64,000 nt of DNA from Sycon ciliatum (Eukaryota; Porifera; Calcarea; Leucosolenida; Sycettidae). Location: contig NC_088649.1 of the NCBI RefSeq assembly GCF_964019385.1, positions 10,711,025-10,775,024 of the forward strand, written 5' to 3'. Below, one piece after another: positions 1 through 10,173 of this stretch. Within the stretch, counting starts at the first letter, position 1. Each line of letters begins with the position of its first letter. The translations under genes were made by a program, and so were the position numbers. The notes under the pieces were generated by a model that saw nothing but the letters and a program-made list of their open reading frames with translations, ran no database searches and was not told the DNA's origin.

Positions 1-860
1 ACCGCACTAATTGCCATTGCAGGCAGCTACATTGAGTGTGAGGCTGCGCTACAAAGAAGCGTCGATGCCGCAGCAGAATGGCTAGAGCGCTGGCACCTGC
101 TAGTCAATAAAACGAAAACCGTCATCCTTCCGTTCTTCCATGCTAACCGACCCCCACCACGACTACCCGAAATAAAACTTGGCCAAACCCTATTAGAAAC
201 AGTAACACAACATCGTCACCTCGGCATCATCTTTCAGCACGACCTAAGATGGTCAGCCCACCTTGACTTTGTGCTGAAGAAAGCCGTAAAATCTTTTAAT
301 ATTCTCTTTAGGCTCAAATCAACTCTACACACTAAATCACTCTCTCTCTCTCTCATTTACAAAACGTATATCCTGCCTATAATTGAATATGCATGCATTG
401 CTGTCACCCTGCTCTCAATCGCAGCCCTTGACCGTCTTGAGCGAATCCAGCGCAAGGCGGCCAGAATCTGCCTCCGTCTCCCCCTTTACACTCCTCTGGA
501 TCATTCAACACTGCTCCATCGGCTCAAATGGCCGACAATGTTCTCTCGCCGCAAAGTGAAGCTCACCCTTCTTGCTCACTCCATAAAATACCAATATTCC
601 TCACAACACATACGCTTGCTCAACACCCCCCTCAAGTTACGGCCCAGTACAGCCTTCGACACACACGCACTTGGCACCTCCCACCCTCCAGAACCGATCG
701 CTGTAAAGACTCCCCACTGTACAAGTCCCTAGAATACTACAATGCCCTCCCTGCTAGCATTCGTGACGTCTCCCCCCGACCTGCTTTCAAACAAGAAATC
801 TGCTCACTGCTGATTAACTCAATCTGCTCCTGCAGCGCTCACCCTCTCCCATACTTGTAA
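1..860 (+). pseudogene. LINE X1 ORF2, RT C-terminal part
   Basis: The reading frame is open from base 1 and begins just after the FADD catalytic box seen in X3. The encoded piece covers the RT thumb and the C-terminal domain, with the stretch RLERIQRKAARICL typical of jockey/CR1-like ORF2 proteins. Near 630 the C-run is one base shorter than in X3, which shifts the frame. The original C-terminus continues in another frame to 860 (ends SAHPLPYL), while the shifted frame stops at 732. The full protein would be an endonuclease plus reverse transcriptase that copies element RNA at a nicked chromosomal target. This copy is truncated and frameshifted, so probably inactive. Confidence 0.85.
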
Positions 861-933
861 AGTTCAAAGTGATGTAAATCAGTTTCCAACTGTTTAACCC
901 ACAATCTCACCTTCTCATCAATTTATCTCTTAT

Positions 934-960
934 TGGCGATGGTGCCATCGTGAGAATAAA
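934..960 (+). promoter_or_regulatory. LINE X1 3' hairpin and poly(A) signal
   Basis: TGGC (934-937) and GCCA (944-947) can pair across a short loop. They are followed by the family-wide motif CATCGTGAG and AATAAA at 955-960. The hairpin recurs before every LINE X and LINE A tail in the window and is the likely RT recognition element plus polyadenylation signal (inference). Confidence 0.6.
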
Positions 961-1181
961 GAATTCAAAAACAAGTCACAGTAGACAAGGGAGACTGGAA
1001 AACACACAGCAAGCGACGCCGCAAGCACAACCAGTTGGAACAGACACCGCCCAATGCGATCCCGTCGCATCGCTCCAAGGCCAAGAAGAGGAAGCCAACA
1101 GCATAACGCGAATTCCATCAGGAACAGCAAAAAAAAAACAAAAAAAAATTAATAAGAATATTTTTAAAAAAATCCATACCA

Positions 1182-4102
1182 ATGTCGGTGAATTTGAACT
1201 TTCTCAGCACCAATGTGGGTTGCTTATTCAACAAAATGGACGAGTTACTTACCTTTACCCGTTCGTGCTCTGAATATCAGAACGAGCTATCAGTCATTGC
1301 AGTCCAGGAAACCTGGGCCGACACATCAGACCCTGACAGTCTCTATGCAATCCCAGGCTACAAGCTGACCAGAGCTGACAGACAGGACTTTGGTGGTGGT
1401 GTTGCCTTGTACACAGCAGAGCGTTTCAACACAAGGGTACTGACAATACCAATGACAGCAGCAGAATGCGTATGGACGAGAATTTCCACCAATAACCTTT
1501 CCCTCGTTGTTGCAAACATTTACCGACCACCCCGTAGCGATGGCACCCTCTTCTGTGCGGAACTGGAAAGAAGCATTAAAACCGCTAGAGCCGAAGGTGA
1601 CGACCTCCTACTACTTGGAGACTTCAATGCCAAGAACAGTGCGTGGCTCACCACAGACAGAACAGATCGCCTTGGGGACGACATACAAACTCTTCTACAC
1701 ACATACGGCCTCACACAACATGTCAGATTCCCTACTTACATCCACCGACAAACACCTCTCTCATGTCTAGACCTTGTTATCTCCTCACTCCACAGCAATG
1801 ATGTTCATATCCAATCACTTCCACCGTTTGGCGCATCCGATCACACTACTATCAGTGGCCACATCAATAATCAACTGCCCCCCATAATTAACAACTCCCC
1901 TCCACGATCCAGAAGCACCACATTCTGGTCATGGACAGACAGCACTATCCACCTTCTTCGAGAAGCCCTTTCACGCACAAATCTCAACCACCATCCAAAC
2001 GAAAACGACCCATGCCCAGTTGACACCTTCTGGTGATCCTGGCGCGACAAAGTCCTGAGCATCGCCCAAGAACACTGCCAAGTTACTCGCACTCACCCCC
2101 TTGGGACAGGAAGAACGTGCCAGCATGACCATGGATATCAAAGGGCCTCTTGAAAGAGATCAAGGATAAGCACAGAAAACACAGAATATACCTCCACTCA
2201 CGCTCGCCCGACGACTGGAACACGTTCACTGCCCAAAGAAACCGTGTCACCACCCTCCTGCGTCGTGCAAAATCGGATTTCATAAACAACTCAACAGCCT
2301 CCTCTACTTCCCTACACCGCCTCATGAAGCACCTAACTACAGCTACAAAACAACGCATACCCGAACTCGTCAGCCAAGCAACTCCTGCAACGACACCAGC
2401 ACAAAAAGCCGCTGCCCTCAACGAATTCTTCATTTCACAGAGCAAGCTGTCCGTGGCCAATGCGGATGAGCAAACTCCAGCCATCAACACCACCCCTGAC
2501 ATCCTCAGTCCCCTTCAAGAAATCTCGACTTCCCAAGCTGAGGTCGAAAAACTCCTCCGCGGAGTTGATACCAATAAAAGCCCCGGGTTCGACTCTATTC
2601 CAAACCGCCTACTCAAAGGAGCGGCTAAGGAACTTGCACCGTCGTTATCGTCCCTCTTTAATCTATCGTTCCAAACCGTAGAAATCCCACAGGAGTGGAA
2701 AGATGCCACCATTACTCCAGCACCCAAGCCCGGAGACCCAACCCAACCAACAAATTACAGACCCATCTCTCTCTTGAGCACTACATCAAAAATCCAAGAA
2801 AAAATTGCACATCAACTCCTCTACAAGCACATCACACCCCACCTGCCCAACCAGCAGTCCGGATTCCGTGAGAAAGACGGCACTGAGCAGCAACTCGCCC
2901 GTCTCGTCCATACCCTCTCCACTGCGAGAGACGACGGGAAACACGTCAATGCCTGCTTTTTCGATCTAAGCAAGGCCTTCGATCGTGTGTGGCATGCAGG
3001 CCTTCTAGCAAAACTCTCCCACTATGGTGTCCAGGGCAACGCCCTGGAGTGGTTCCGACGGTACCTGTTGGGGCGTCGGCAAAGGCTCCAGGTGGATGGC
3101 GACCTATCGCCTTTCCTCGAGATCCCTGCCGGCGTCCCTCAGGGATCTGTTCTTGGGCCGCTTCTATTCCTCGTCTACACCATAGACCTTCCACACGCAT
3201 GTGAGAATCCCGGCACCACCTGTAGCCAATTTGCAGATGACACCACCACCGCTCTGATTTCCATAGCGAGAACTCTTCAAGACTGAACCTGAAACCTACA
3301 ACAGAGTGTCACAGCAGCTGGAGACTGGCTTCAAAGATGGCACCTGCTGGTAAACACAAAGAAAACAGTCATCCTCCCGTTCTACCACAATAACCGCCCC
3401 CCTGAACAGCTACCCCAGATCACCCTCAGGAATAGTCCGCTTACCGTAGCACAAAAACACAAACACCTCGGAATAATCTTTCAGCATGACCTCCGTTGGA
3501 CGGAGCATGTTGAATACATAGTCAAAAAATCACTCAAGTCTTTCAATATTCTTTTTAGACTAAGGTCTACACTCACCAGTGATTCTTTATCTCACATCTA
3601 TCAGACATACATACTACCTATATTCTCATATGCGAGCAATGCTCTCACACCGTTGTCCCACACTTCCCTTGACAGGCTAGAACGACTCCAGCGGAAAGCC
3701 GCCAGAATATGTCTCCACCTTCCCCTTTACACACACTTAGAACACTCCCACCTTTTGCATCGCATCAAATGGCCAACATTATTTTCACGCTTTAAAGTTA
3801 AACATATACTCTTCGCGCATTCTCTGCGCCACAATTATGCCCCACCACATATACTCTCGCTGCATACTGCTAGCAACGTGCAACCTTCGTATAATTGACG
3901 TCGCTCTCGTACTTGGCACTTGCCAACTCCGCGGACTGACCGCTGTCTCCATTCTCCCCTGTACAAGGCCCTTCAATAATTGAATTGCCTGCCCACCCAG
4001 CTTCGCGAAATCCCTTCTCGTACTCCCTTCAAATCCGAGATATCCCTGCTGTTGCACAACTCTGTATGCTCGTGTAGCGACCACCCCTGCCCGTACACTT
4101 AA
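1182..4102 (+). pseudogene. LINE X2 ORF2 (endonuclease-RT), broken
   Basis: Starts at ATG 1182. The N-terminal APE endonuclease shows STNVGCLFNKMDEL, VQETW, GGGVALYT, NIYRPPR, LLGDFNAKN and ASDHT. An in-frame TGA at 2034-2036 ends the first block, and the frame changes before 2150. The RT block follows (KSPGFDSIPNRLL, NYRPISLLS, FFDLSKAFDRVWH, PAGVPQGSVLGPLLF, FADD at 3230-3241). A second TGA lies at 3284-3286. The thumb and C-terminal region continue in pieces to a natural-looking stop at 4100-4102. The protein would nick target DNA and prime reverse transcription there. Several disablements make this a pseudogene. All domains remain recognisable, so loss is moderate. Confidence 0.88.
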
Positions 4103-4156
4103 GTACACAACTCTGTATGCTCGTGTGGCGACCACCCCTGCCCGTACACTTAAGTA
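4055..4156 (+). repeat. 51-bp tandem duplication
   Basis: Two adjacent 51-bp copies (4055-4105 and 4106-4156) differ at one base. They duplicate the last 17 codons, including the stop, of X2 ORF2. Because the first copy retains the stop, the second is 3' UTR. X1 and X3 lack it. Confidence 0.9.
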
Positions 4157-4229
4157 GTCATTAACCCCTAGGCCCTGCCCACCCAATTCTTCCTCACTCT
4201 TTCTCCTTTCTTACACTATTATCTCTCAT

Positions 4230-4255
4230 TGGCCACTGGCTATCGTGAGAATAAA
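4230..4255 (+). promoter_or_regulatory. LINE X2 3' hairpin and poly(A) signal
   Basis: TGGCC (4230-4234) pairs with GGCTA (4238-4242) around a 3-nt loop, keeping the stem through one G-U pair although the bases differ from X1, X3 and LINE A. AATAAA is at 4250-4255. Confidence 0.6.
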
Positions 4256-4261
4256 GATTTG

Positions 4262-4264
<3 letters not shown>

Positions 4265-4315
<51 letters not shown>
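4265..4315 (+). repeat. (CAA)17 microsatellite, LINE tail
   Basis: Seventeen CAA triplets immediately follow GATTTGAAA at the end of X2. A simple-repeat tail in place of poly(A) is known in several LINE clades. The other copies here end in short A-rich tails, so this may be a tail expanded by slippage. Confidence 0.95.
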
Positions 4316-4325
4316 GTCACTCAGT

Positions 4326-4436
4326 GTGGGATTTCTGAATGTGTGTAGTGTTCGGCGGAAGTTAGCAGAAGTTCAAACGCTCATCTCAACACGAGGCATT
4401 TACGTTCTCGCAATAGCCGAGACATGGTTTCGCACC
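4326..4436 (+). other. Fragment of another LINE endonuclease
   Basis: About 37 codons read GFLNVCSVRRKLAEVQTLIS, then a stretch ending LAIAETWF. This is the N-terminus of an APE endonuclease from a CR1-like ORF2 unlike LINE X or LINE A. It joins abruptly at about 4437 to ORF1 C-terminal sequence of the LINE A type. The flush join suggests template switching during retrotransposition or a later rearrangement. Confidence 0.65.
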
Positions 4437-4700
4437 GAACAACTCCTGCAGAAGCTCAATGCAGCGGAGGAAGAATGGAAACTCTGCACCGGACGTCGCA
4501 GACGCAGAGAGCAACAACATCGACCCTGGCCAAAGCCAACCCCTTGCCCCAGCACAGGGCTCACGCTTGAGCCCACTGGCACTGGTGTCACAGGATACTC
4601 AATTCTAGCGCTGTCCTCCACACAATATCAGTGAAAACAATACTTTCAATTGCGGAAATACCAAAAAAACGAAAAAAATTACAAAAATAAAAAATAAAAA

Positions 4701-7628
4701 ATGGAAGTCGCGAATTTCATCAGCTCGAACGTCAGGTGTCTGTTCAACAAGATGGACGAGCTTAGCCACGTGGCAGAGTTGCAACAACCGTCAATAATCG
4801 CCATCCAGGAAACCTGGGCGGATCCATCGGACAGCGACGGGATGTACGCCATCAACGGCTACAAACTCATAAGAGCGGACCGGGACACCTTTGGTGGAGG
4901 AGTCGCCACATACATACCACACAGCTGCCAACACGAGACAATTACCATTTCCATGACTCAAGCGGAATGTATTTGGATTAGAATAACAATCGGCCAAGCC
5001 TCCCTTGTGGTAGGGAACATCTACCGTCCCCAACGGTCGAACCCGGCAGAGTTCGTGATGGAACTGGAGAGAGCCATAAAGCTAGTTGAAAGACCCCAGG
5101 ATGAGATACTTCTCCTTGGCGACTTCAACGCCAAGAACTGCTTGTGGCACCCCAGCGACACCACTGATGCCTTAGGTGAGGACCTGCATTGGCTGTGCGA
5201 GACTCGTGGCCTCACACAACACGTCTCCTTTGCCACCCACCTACGCCAACACACACCTACATCGTTCTTGGACCTGGCCATCTCTAGCCTCAGTCGCCAT
5301 AACATCACCATCACAAGCCTGCCCCCTATGGGTGCCTCTGATCATGTTGTCATACAATGCAACCTACAACCCCAGCAGCACACCACCCACAGAAACAATA
5401 ATACCGATAATAATAAAAATGAGAGCAGTACTACACAGCAAAGCACCTCCAGCACATACTGGTTGTGGAGCGAGGAACGCATTGCGTCCCTGCGTGAAGC
5501 TCTTGCTACCTGCAATCTGCAGTACGATCCACATCCCACTGACCCTCAGCCAGTAACCTCATTCTGGAACTTCTGGAGAGACCAGATACTGAAACTAGCC
5601 GTGCACCACTGCCAAGTGACCAGAAGCAAGTCCCGCAAAAATTCTACGCCCACTCGTCCCTGGATGACGAAGGATCTCCTCAGCCAGATCAAAATAAAGC
5701 ACAAACAGTTCCGCACCTCCAAGGCGACCCAACTAGACTCAGATTGGAAACTGTACACAGCCCAGCGTAACCGAGTAACCGCGCTTTTGCGACAGGCTTA
5801 GTCCGATTTTGTCCAGCAAACAACGTCAACGGGTACAAACCTCCACCGTCTACTGAAGCACCTGAAGAAACCGCCTAAGCAAACAATTCCCACACTATCG
5901 ACAGCCAATTCCACTGCAGCCACGGCTATGGAGAAGGCAACAGCTCTCAACAAGTTCTTTATCTCCCAAAGCCAACAGTCCATCGACAAGACCACCTGTA
6001 CTACACCAGACATCAACACTACCCCTGACATCAGTCATACTCTCAATACAATCGCAGCAACAGTGGAAGAGGTCGAGAAGCTTCTAAGCAGTCTAGACAC
6101 TGGCAAGAGCCCAGGCTTTGACAACATCCCAACTCGGCTCCTGAAAGAAACTGCAAAGGAAATCTCCCCATCTCTCACTAGTCTCTACAATCTGTAATTC
6201 AGAACCGGAGAAATACCACAGGATTGGAAAGACGCAACCATTTCACCCATCCCCAAGTTGGGCAACCCCTCCCATCCTACCAACTACCGACCCATCTCCC
6301 TGCTCAGTATAATATCAAAAACACAAGAAAAAATAGTCCACTCTCGTCTGTACAATCACATAGCACCGCACTTACCCTCCAACCAATCCGGCTTCAGGAA
6401 ACAAGACGGGACCGAACTGCAACTCGCACGGATCGTCCACCAGATATCCACAGCTAGGGATGCGTGGAAGCATGTTGTAACGTGTTTCTTCGATCTCAGT
6501 AAAGCCTTTGATCGTGTATGGCATCTAATGCTTGCTGAAAAAGCTGAGCCACTACGGTGTCGACGGCAAGGCTCACAATTGGCTCGAAGCCTACTTGACA
6601 GGACGCAGACAGCGGGTGCAGGTTGAAGGCACAACATCCGCCTTCATACCAATACCAGCGGGAGTGCCCCAGGGCTCGGTCCTGGGACCACTTATGTTCC
6701 TGGCGTACACCATTGACCTGCCCACTGCCTGTGAAAATGCTACAACCTCGTGCAGCCAGTTCGCGGACGACACCGCACTGATTGCCATTGCAGGCAGCTA
6801 CATTGAGTGTGAGGCTGCGCTACAAAGAAGCGTCGATGCCGCAGCAGAATGGCTAGAGCGCTGGCACCTGCTAGTCAATAAAACGAAAACCGTCATCCTC
6901 CCGTTTTACCATGCTAACCGACCCCCACCACGACTACCCGAAATAAAACTTGGCCAAACCCTACTAGAAACAGTAACACAACATCGTCACCTTTAGGCAT
7001 CATCTTTCAGGATGACCTAAGATGGTCAGCCCACCTTGACTTTGTGGTAAAGAAAGCTGTAAAATCTTTGAATATTCTCTTTAGGCTCAAATCAACTCTA
7101 CACACTAAAACACTCTCTCTCATTTACAAAACGTATATCCTGCCTATAATTGAATATGCATGCATTGCTGTCACCCCGCTCTCAATCGCAGCCCTTGACC
7201 GTCTTGAGCGAATCCAGCGCAAGGCGGCCAGAATCTGCCTCCGTCTCCCCCTCTACACTCCTCTGGATCATTCAACACTGCTCCATCGGCTCAAATGGCC
7301 GACAATGTTCTCTCGCCGCAAAGTGAAGCTCACCCTTCTTGCTCACTCCATAAAATACCAATATTCCTCACAACACATACGCTTGCTCAACACCCCCGCT
7401 CAAGTTACGGCCCAGTACAGCCTTCGACACGCATGCACTTGGCACCTCCCACCCTCCAGAACCGATCGCTGTAAAGACCCCCCATTGTACAAGTCCCTAG
7501 AATACTACAATGCCCTCCCTGCTAGCATTCGTGACGTCTCCTCCCGACCTGCTTTCAAACAAGAAATCTGCTCACTGCTGATTAACTCAATCTGCTCCTG
7601 CAGCGCTCACCCTCTCCCATACTTGTAA
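4701..7628 (+). pseudogene. LINE X3 ORF2 (endonuclease-RT), broken
   Basis: ATG at 4701. Endonuclease motifs: SSNVRCLFNKMDEL, IQETW, GGGVATYI, NIYRPQR, LLGDFNAKN, ASDHV. A TAG at 5799-5801 and a TAA at 6195-6197 interrupt the same frame. A frame change lies near 6530, after SKAFDRVWH, and another near 6994, where X1 reads CACCTCGGC and X3 has an extra base creating TAG. The RT core is otherwise clear (KSPGFDNIPTRLL, NYRPISLLS, PAGVPQGSVLGPL, FADD 6760-6771). From about 6774 it is nearly identical to X1. Predicted activity is target-primed reverse transcription, but at least four disablements make it a relic. Confidence 0.88.
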
Positions 7629-7701
7629 AGTTCAAAGTGATGTAAATCAGTTTCCAACTGTTTAACCCACAATCTCACCTTCTCATAAATTTATCTCTTA
7701 T

Positions 7702-7728
7702 TGGCGCTGGTGCCATCGTGAGAATAAA
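7702..7728 (+). promoter_or_regulatory. LINE X3 3' hairpin and poly(A) signal
   Basis: TGGC (7702-7705) and GCCA (7712-7715) pair across a short loop, followed by TCGTGAG and AATAAA at 7723-7728. One loop base differs from X1. Confidence 0.6.
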
Positions 7729-7735
7729 GAATTCA

Positions 7736-8231
7736 AACGCTGCAGAACAAAGTGTATTGTTGACTCTGACAAGGAAACGCAGCGGTTATCACTTGTCACT
7801 CCAAACGACAAGCTTCTCCTTGCGCCAGCAACATTTTTCGGTGCAACAGTTGATGCAAAAGTGACTGAATTTTTGCGTGGAGTTTTTGGACTTTGCTGCA
7901 GAAATTGCTGACTAGACGTCGCGGAGGGGCGAGCTTTCCTGCGCAGGTATGAGTTTGGACGTATTTCAGAATGGTCGAGTGGAAAAATTCAAAATTGTTT
8001 ATTTCAAGAAAACCCAAAAAGGATGATGGGGGACATGTCCTCAGTGTTAGAAGAGGTGTTCTACTATCTGCCGGTGTATAGTGTTTGCTAATTGAGGACG
8101 TAGCTCGCTGTTTTATCAGCACAGTATCTTAACTCGTTCCCATGTGTTTTCTTTTTCTACTTTACAAAGAGAGAATGCAAGTATTTTAACGTCATTTTTC
8201 AGGGCTGGGAGTGAGTGCCATGAAAGTTAAT
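7736..8231. other. Unassigned DNA
   Basis: About 500 bases between the X3 tail and the 69-bp repeat. I see no convincing coding frame, inverted termini or RNA gene. Confidence 0.4.
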
Positions 8232-8369
8232 TTTAATTCCCGTAGCTATGCAGAAGACGTTACTTCAGTAACGTCTGGTGCTAGCCAGGGTCCACACAGC
8301 TTTAATTCCCGTAGCTATGCAGAAGACGTTACTTCAGTAACGTCTGGGGCTAGCCAGGGTCCACACAGC
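8232..8369 (+). repeat. 69-bp tandem repeat, two copies
   Basis: Copies at 8232-8300 and 8301-8369 differ by one base; a partial third start follows. Each unit contains AGACGTTACT and its reverse complement AGTAACGTCT separated by two bases, a 10-bp-stem hairpin. The unit is 23 codons long, so an ORF across it shows a repeated peptide, but I see no reason to regard that ORF as a gene. Confidence 0.85.
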
Positions 8370-9525
8370 TTTAATTTGGTGTTTGTTTGTGTGTTTGTGT
8401 GTTTGTGTCACGCCTGGCGCTATCCCGTATCTTTCCCGTACCGTATCATACCATCAAACACAGCTGGCCTACATATAGCTGGCCGCACTATTCAAATAGG
8501 GCTTTCAAACGCAAGATCATAACGTGAAGCAACTTGGAAGAATGAGTATGAATGTGAAGTGTATGGGGGAATATATGTAGGGCGATAGTGCGAGTTCGAA
8601 TCCCAGGTAATGCCTGAAAAAATAGGAGAATCGAAAAATTTATAACATCCCTATGCTTTTTTGCCGTCATCAAGGCGGTAGATGGTGTCGTATTATCCTC
8701 GACCGTACCTGTCCCGTACCGTACCGTACAATCAAAGACGGCTGGCCACAATGCATATTCAAATAGGGCTTTCAAATACAAGATCATAACGTGAAGCAAC
8801 TTGGAAGAATTAGTATGTATGCGAAGTGTATCGGGGGATGCATGCAGGGCGGTAGTGCGGGTTCGAATCCCAGGTTATGCCTAAAAACAAAAAGTAGAAA
8901 TTTAGAAGAATTTATAACATCCCTCTGCTTCTTTTTGTCTAGGTCATCAAGGCAAAAAAAGCATAGCGTAGGGCCCTGAGCTTCCAAGCTCTCTCGTTTG
9001 GTGTTTGTTTGTTTGTTTGTGTGTTTGTGTGTTTGTGTCACGCCTAGCACTATCCCATATCTGTCCCGTACCGTACCGTACCGTACCATCAAACACAGCT
9101 GGCCACATACAGCTGGCCGCACTATTCAAATAGGGCTTTCAAACGCAAGATCATAACGTAAAGCAACTTGGAAGAATGAGTATGAATGCGAAGTGTGTGG
9201 GGGAATGCATGTAGGGCGATAGTGCGGGTTCGAATCCCAGGTTATGCCTAAAAAATAGGAGAATTGAAAAATTTATAACATCCCTATGCTTTTTTTGCCT
9301 AGGTCATCAAAGCGGTAGACGGTGTCGTATTGCCCTCAACCGTACATGTCCCATACCTGTCCCGTACCTGTTCCGTACCTGTCCCGCACCTGTCCCGTAC
9401 CGTACCATGCCATCAAAGACGGCTGGCCACAATGCATATTCATATAGGGCTTTCAAATACAAGATCATAACGTGAAGCAACTTGGAAGAATTAGTATGTA
9501 TGCGAAGTGTATCGGGGGGTGCATG
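8370..9525 (+). repeat. Tandem repeat with tRNA-like B box
   Basis: Four successive units share CCCGTACC runs, the core TTCAAATAGGGCTTTCAAA, the segment AGCAACTTGGAAGAAT and a tRNA-type B box (8592-8603, 8860-8870, 9227-9237; consensus GGTTCGAATCC). Each unit ends near TTTATAACATCCC. Cores start near 8491, 8757, 9124 and 9438, so spacing varies (about 266-367). The fourth unit is cut by the Ty3/gypsy insertion and resumes at 17043. The B box suggests a SINE-like, pol III-derived repeat, but I found no convincing A box and the T stem pairs poorly, so these are not tRNA genes. Confidence 0.6.
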
Positions 9526-10136
9526 TGTCGTGCCGGACATACACAATACCGATCTCAAGGCTACAACATATACATTCGCATTGCCGTAGTAACCCCACCA
9601 GGTCATCAACCAATATAGTTGATCCAAGTATCCATTCAGCCACACACGCTCACCTTGGTCATTCGAATAAGGTTGAGAGTCACTATGATTCCAGCTCGAT
9701 TCAAGAGTGAAGGTCGAAGGAAGGTTGGTACTTTTGATCAGAAGCAGCAGGGGTTATATGATAACAAAAAGGATCGAGTTAGACAAAGGCGTAGCAAAGG
9801 CGGGAAAACCAACCAATCAGACCATAGAGAGCTTGTTGCTATGCAGAATTGACCAATGGGAGAAGACAAGGAGAAATGCGTATTAATTATGAATTAACTA
9901 AACAGCCAGCGTATACGATAAGACAGTTAGCAGATACAACATCCCGCGGCTCATGCATTGATAAAAGTGACAAGTAGATACAAAAGACAACTGCCGTACA
10001 AACGCGCGCTCATGAGGGGAACACGTTCACCCAACATGTTAACTAGTACCGGCAGAGTAGTTAGTTCGTCGTACAACCCGGGGAAGTTTGTCGTACAGCC
10101 CGGGAGAACCCGTCAGCTGCCGAGGCCGATATGACA
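9526..10136 (-). repeat. Ty3/gypsy 3' LTR
   Basis: 611 bp, starting TGTCGTGCCGG and ending ATGACA as written on the plus strand. It is the downstream LTR for the minus-strand element and should carry the RNA 3' processing signals. Confidence 0.95.
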
Positions 10137-10147
10137 TCTCCCCGGCC
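10137..10147 (-). other. Candidate polypurine tract
   Basis: On the minus strand the bases just before the 3' LTR read GGCCGGGGAGA, mostly purine, in the position where plus-strand DNA synthesis is primed. The tract is short, so the call rests mainly on position. Confidence 0.5.
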
Positions 10148-10173
10148 TTCTGGGAGATTGCGTCCCGCAATCC

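Larger units (their letters stand above)
1..967 (+). mobile_element. LINE X1, 3' part (runs off left edge)
   Basis: Downstream portion of a jockey/CR1/L2-type non-LTR retrotransposon whose 5' part lies outside the window. The sequence matches X3 from about 6774 onward almost base for base, so X1 and X3 are the same subfamily. It ends with a hairpin, AATAAA at 955-960 and an A-rich tail. Compared with X3 it has an expanded CT run near 341-354. No target-site duplication can be assessed because the 5' end is missing. Confidence 0.9.
968..4320 (+). mobile_element. LINE X2 with (CAA)n tail
   Basis: Second head-to-tail member of LINE family X, clearly diverged from X1 and X3. The 5' boundary is uncertain. 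Bases 968-1181 are A-rich at the end and may hold the last part of ORF1, because a polar, Gln-rich frame resembles the ORF1 C-terminus of LINE A. ORF2 starts at 1182. The element ends in a hairpin, AATAAA (4250-4255) and a CAA microsatellite tail. Confidence 0.8.
4437..7735 (+). mobile_element. LINE X3
   Basis: Third LINE X copy. It opens with the ORF1 C-terminus (EQLLQKLNAAEEEWKL, then an Arg-rich run), nearly identical to the ORF1 end of LINE A at 21170-21260. An A-rich spacer and ORF2 from 4701 follow. The 3' end has the hairpin, AATAAA at 7723-7728 and a short tail before unrelated DNA at about 7736. The near-identity of this ORF1 end with LINE A contrasts with diverged ORF2s, suggesting recombination between subfamilies. 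Confidence 0.82.

Noticed and set aside
1-7735. X1 and X3 as the two ends of a tandem segmental duplication
   Set aside because: Their 3' halves are nearly identical, but sequence after the tails differs (CAAAAACAAGTCAC versus CAAACGCTGCAG) and X2 between them is a different subfamily member. Separate insertions of one subfamily explain this better, though the missing 5' end of X1 leaves some doubt.
8592-9237. tRNA genes suggested by GGTTCGAATCC
   Set aside because: Only the B-box/T-loop region matches. The T stem pairs for about three bases, and no anticodon arm, acceptor stem or A box is found.
4265-9525. CRISPR-like arrays among the direct repeats
   Set aside because: The repeats are microsatellites, a two-copy 69-bp duplication and SINE-like units with variable spacing. 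There are no uniform short repeats with unique spacers and no cas genes.
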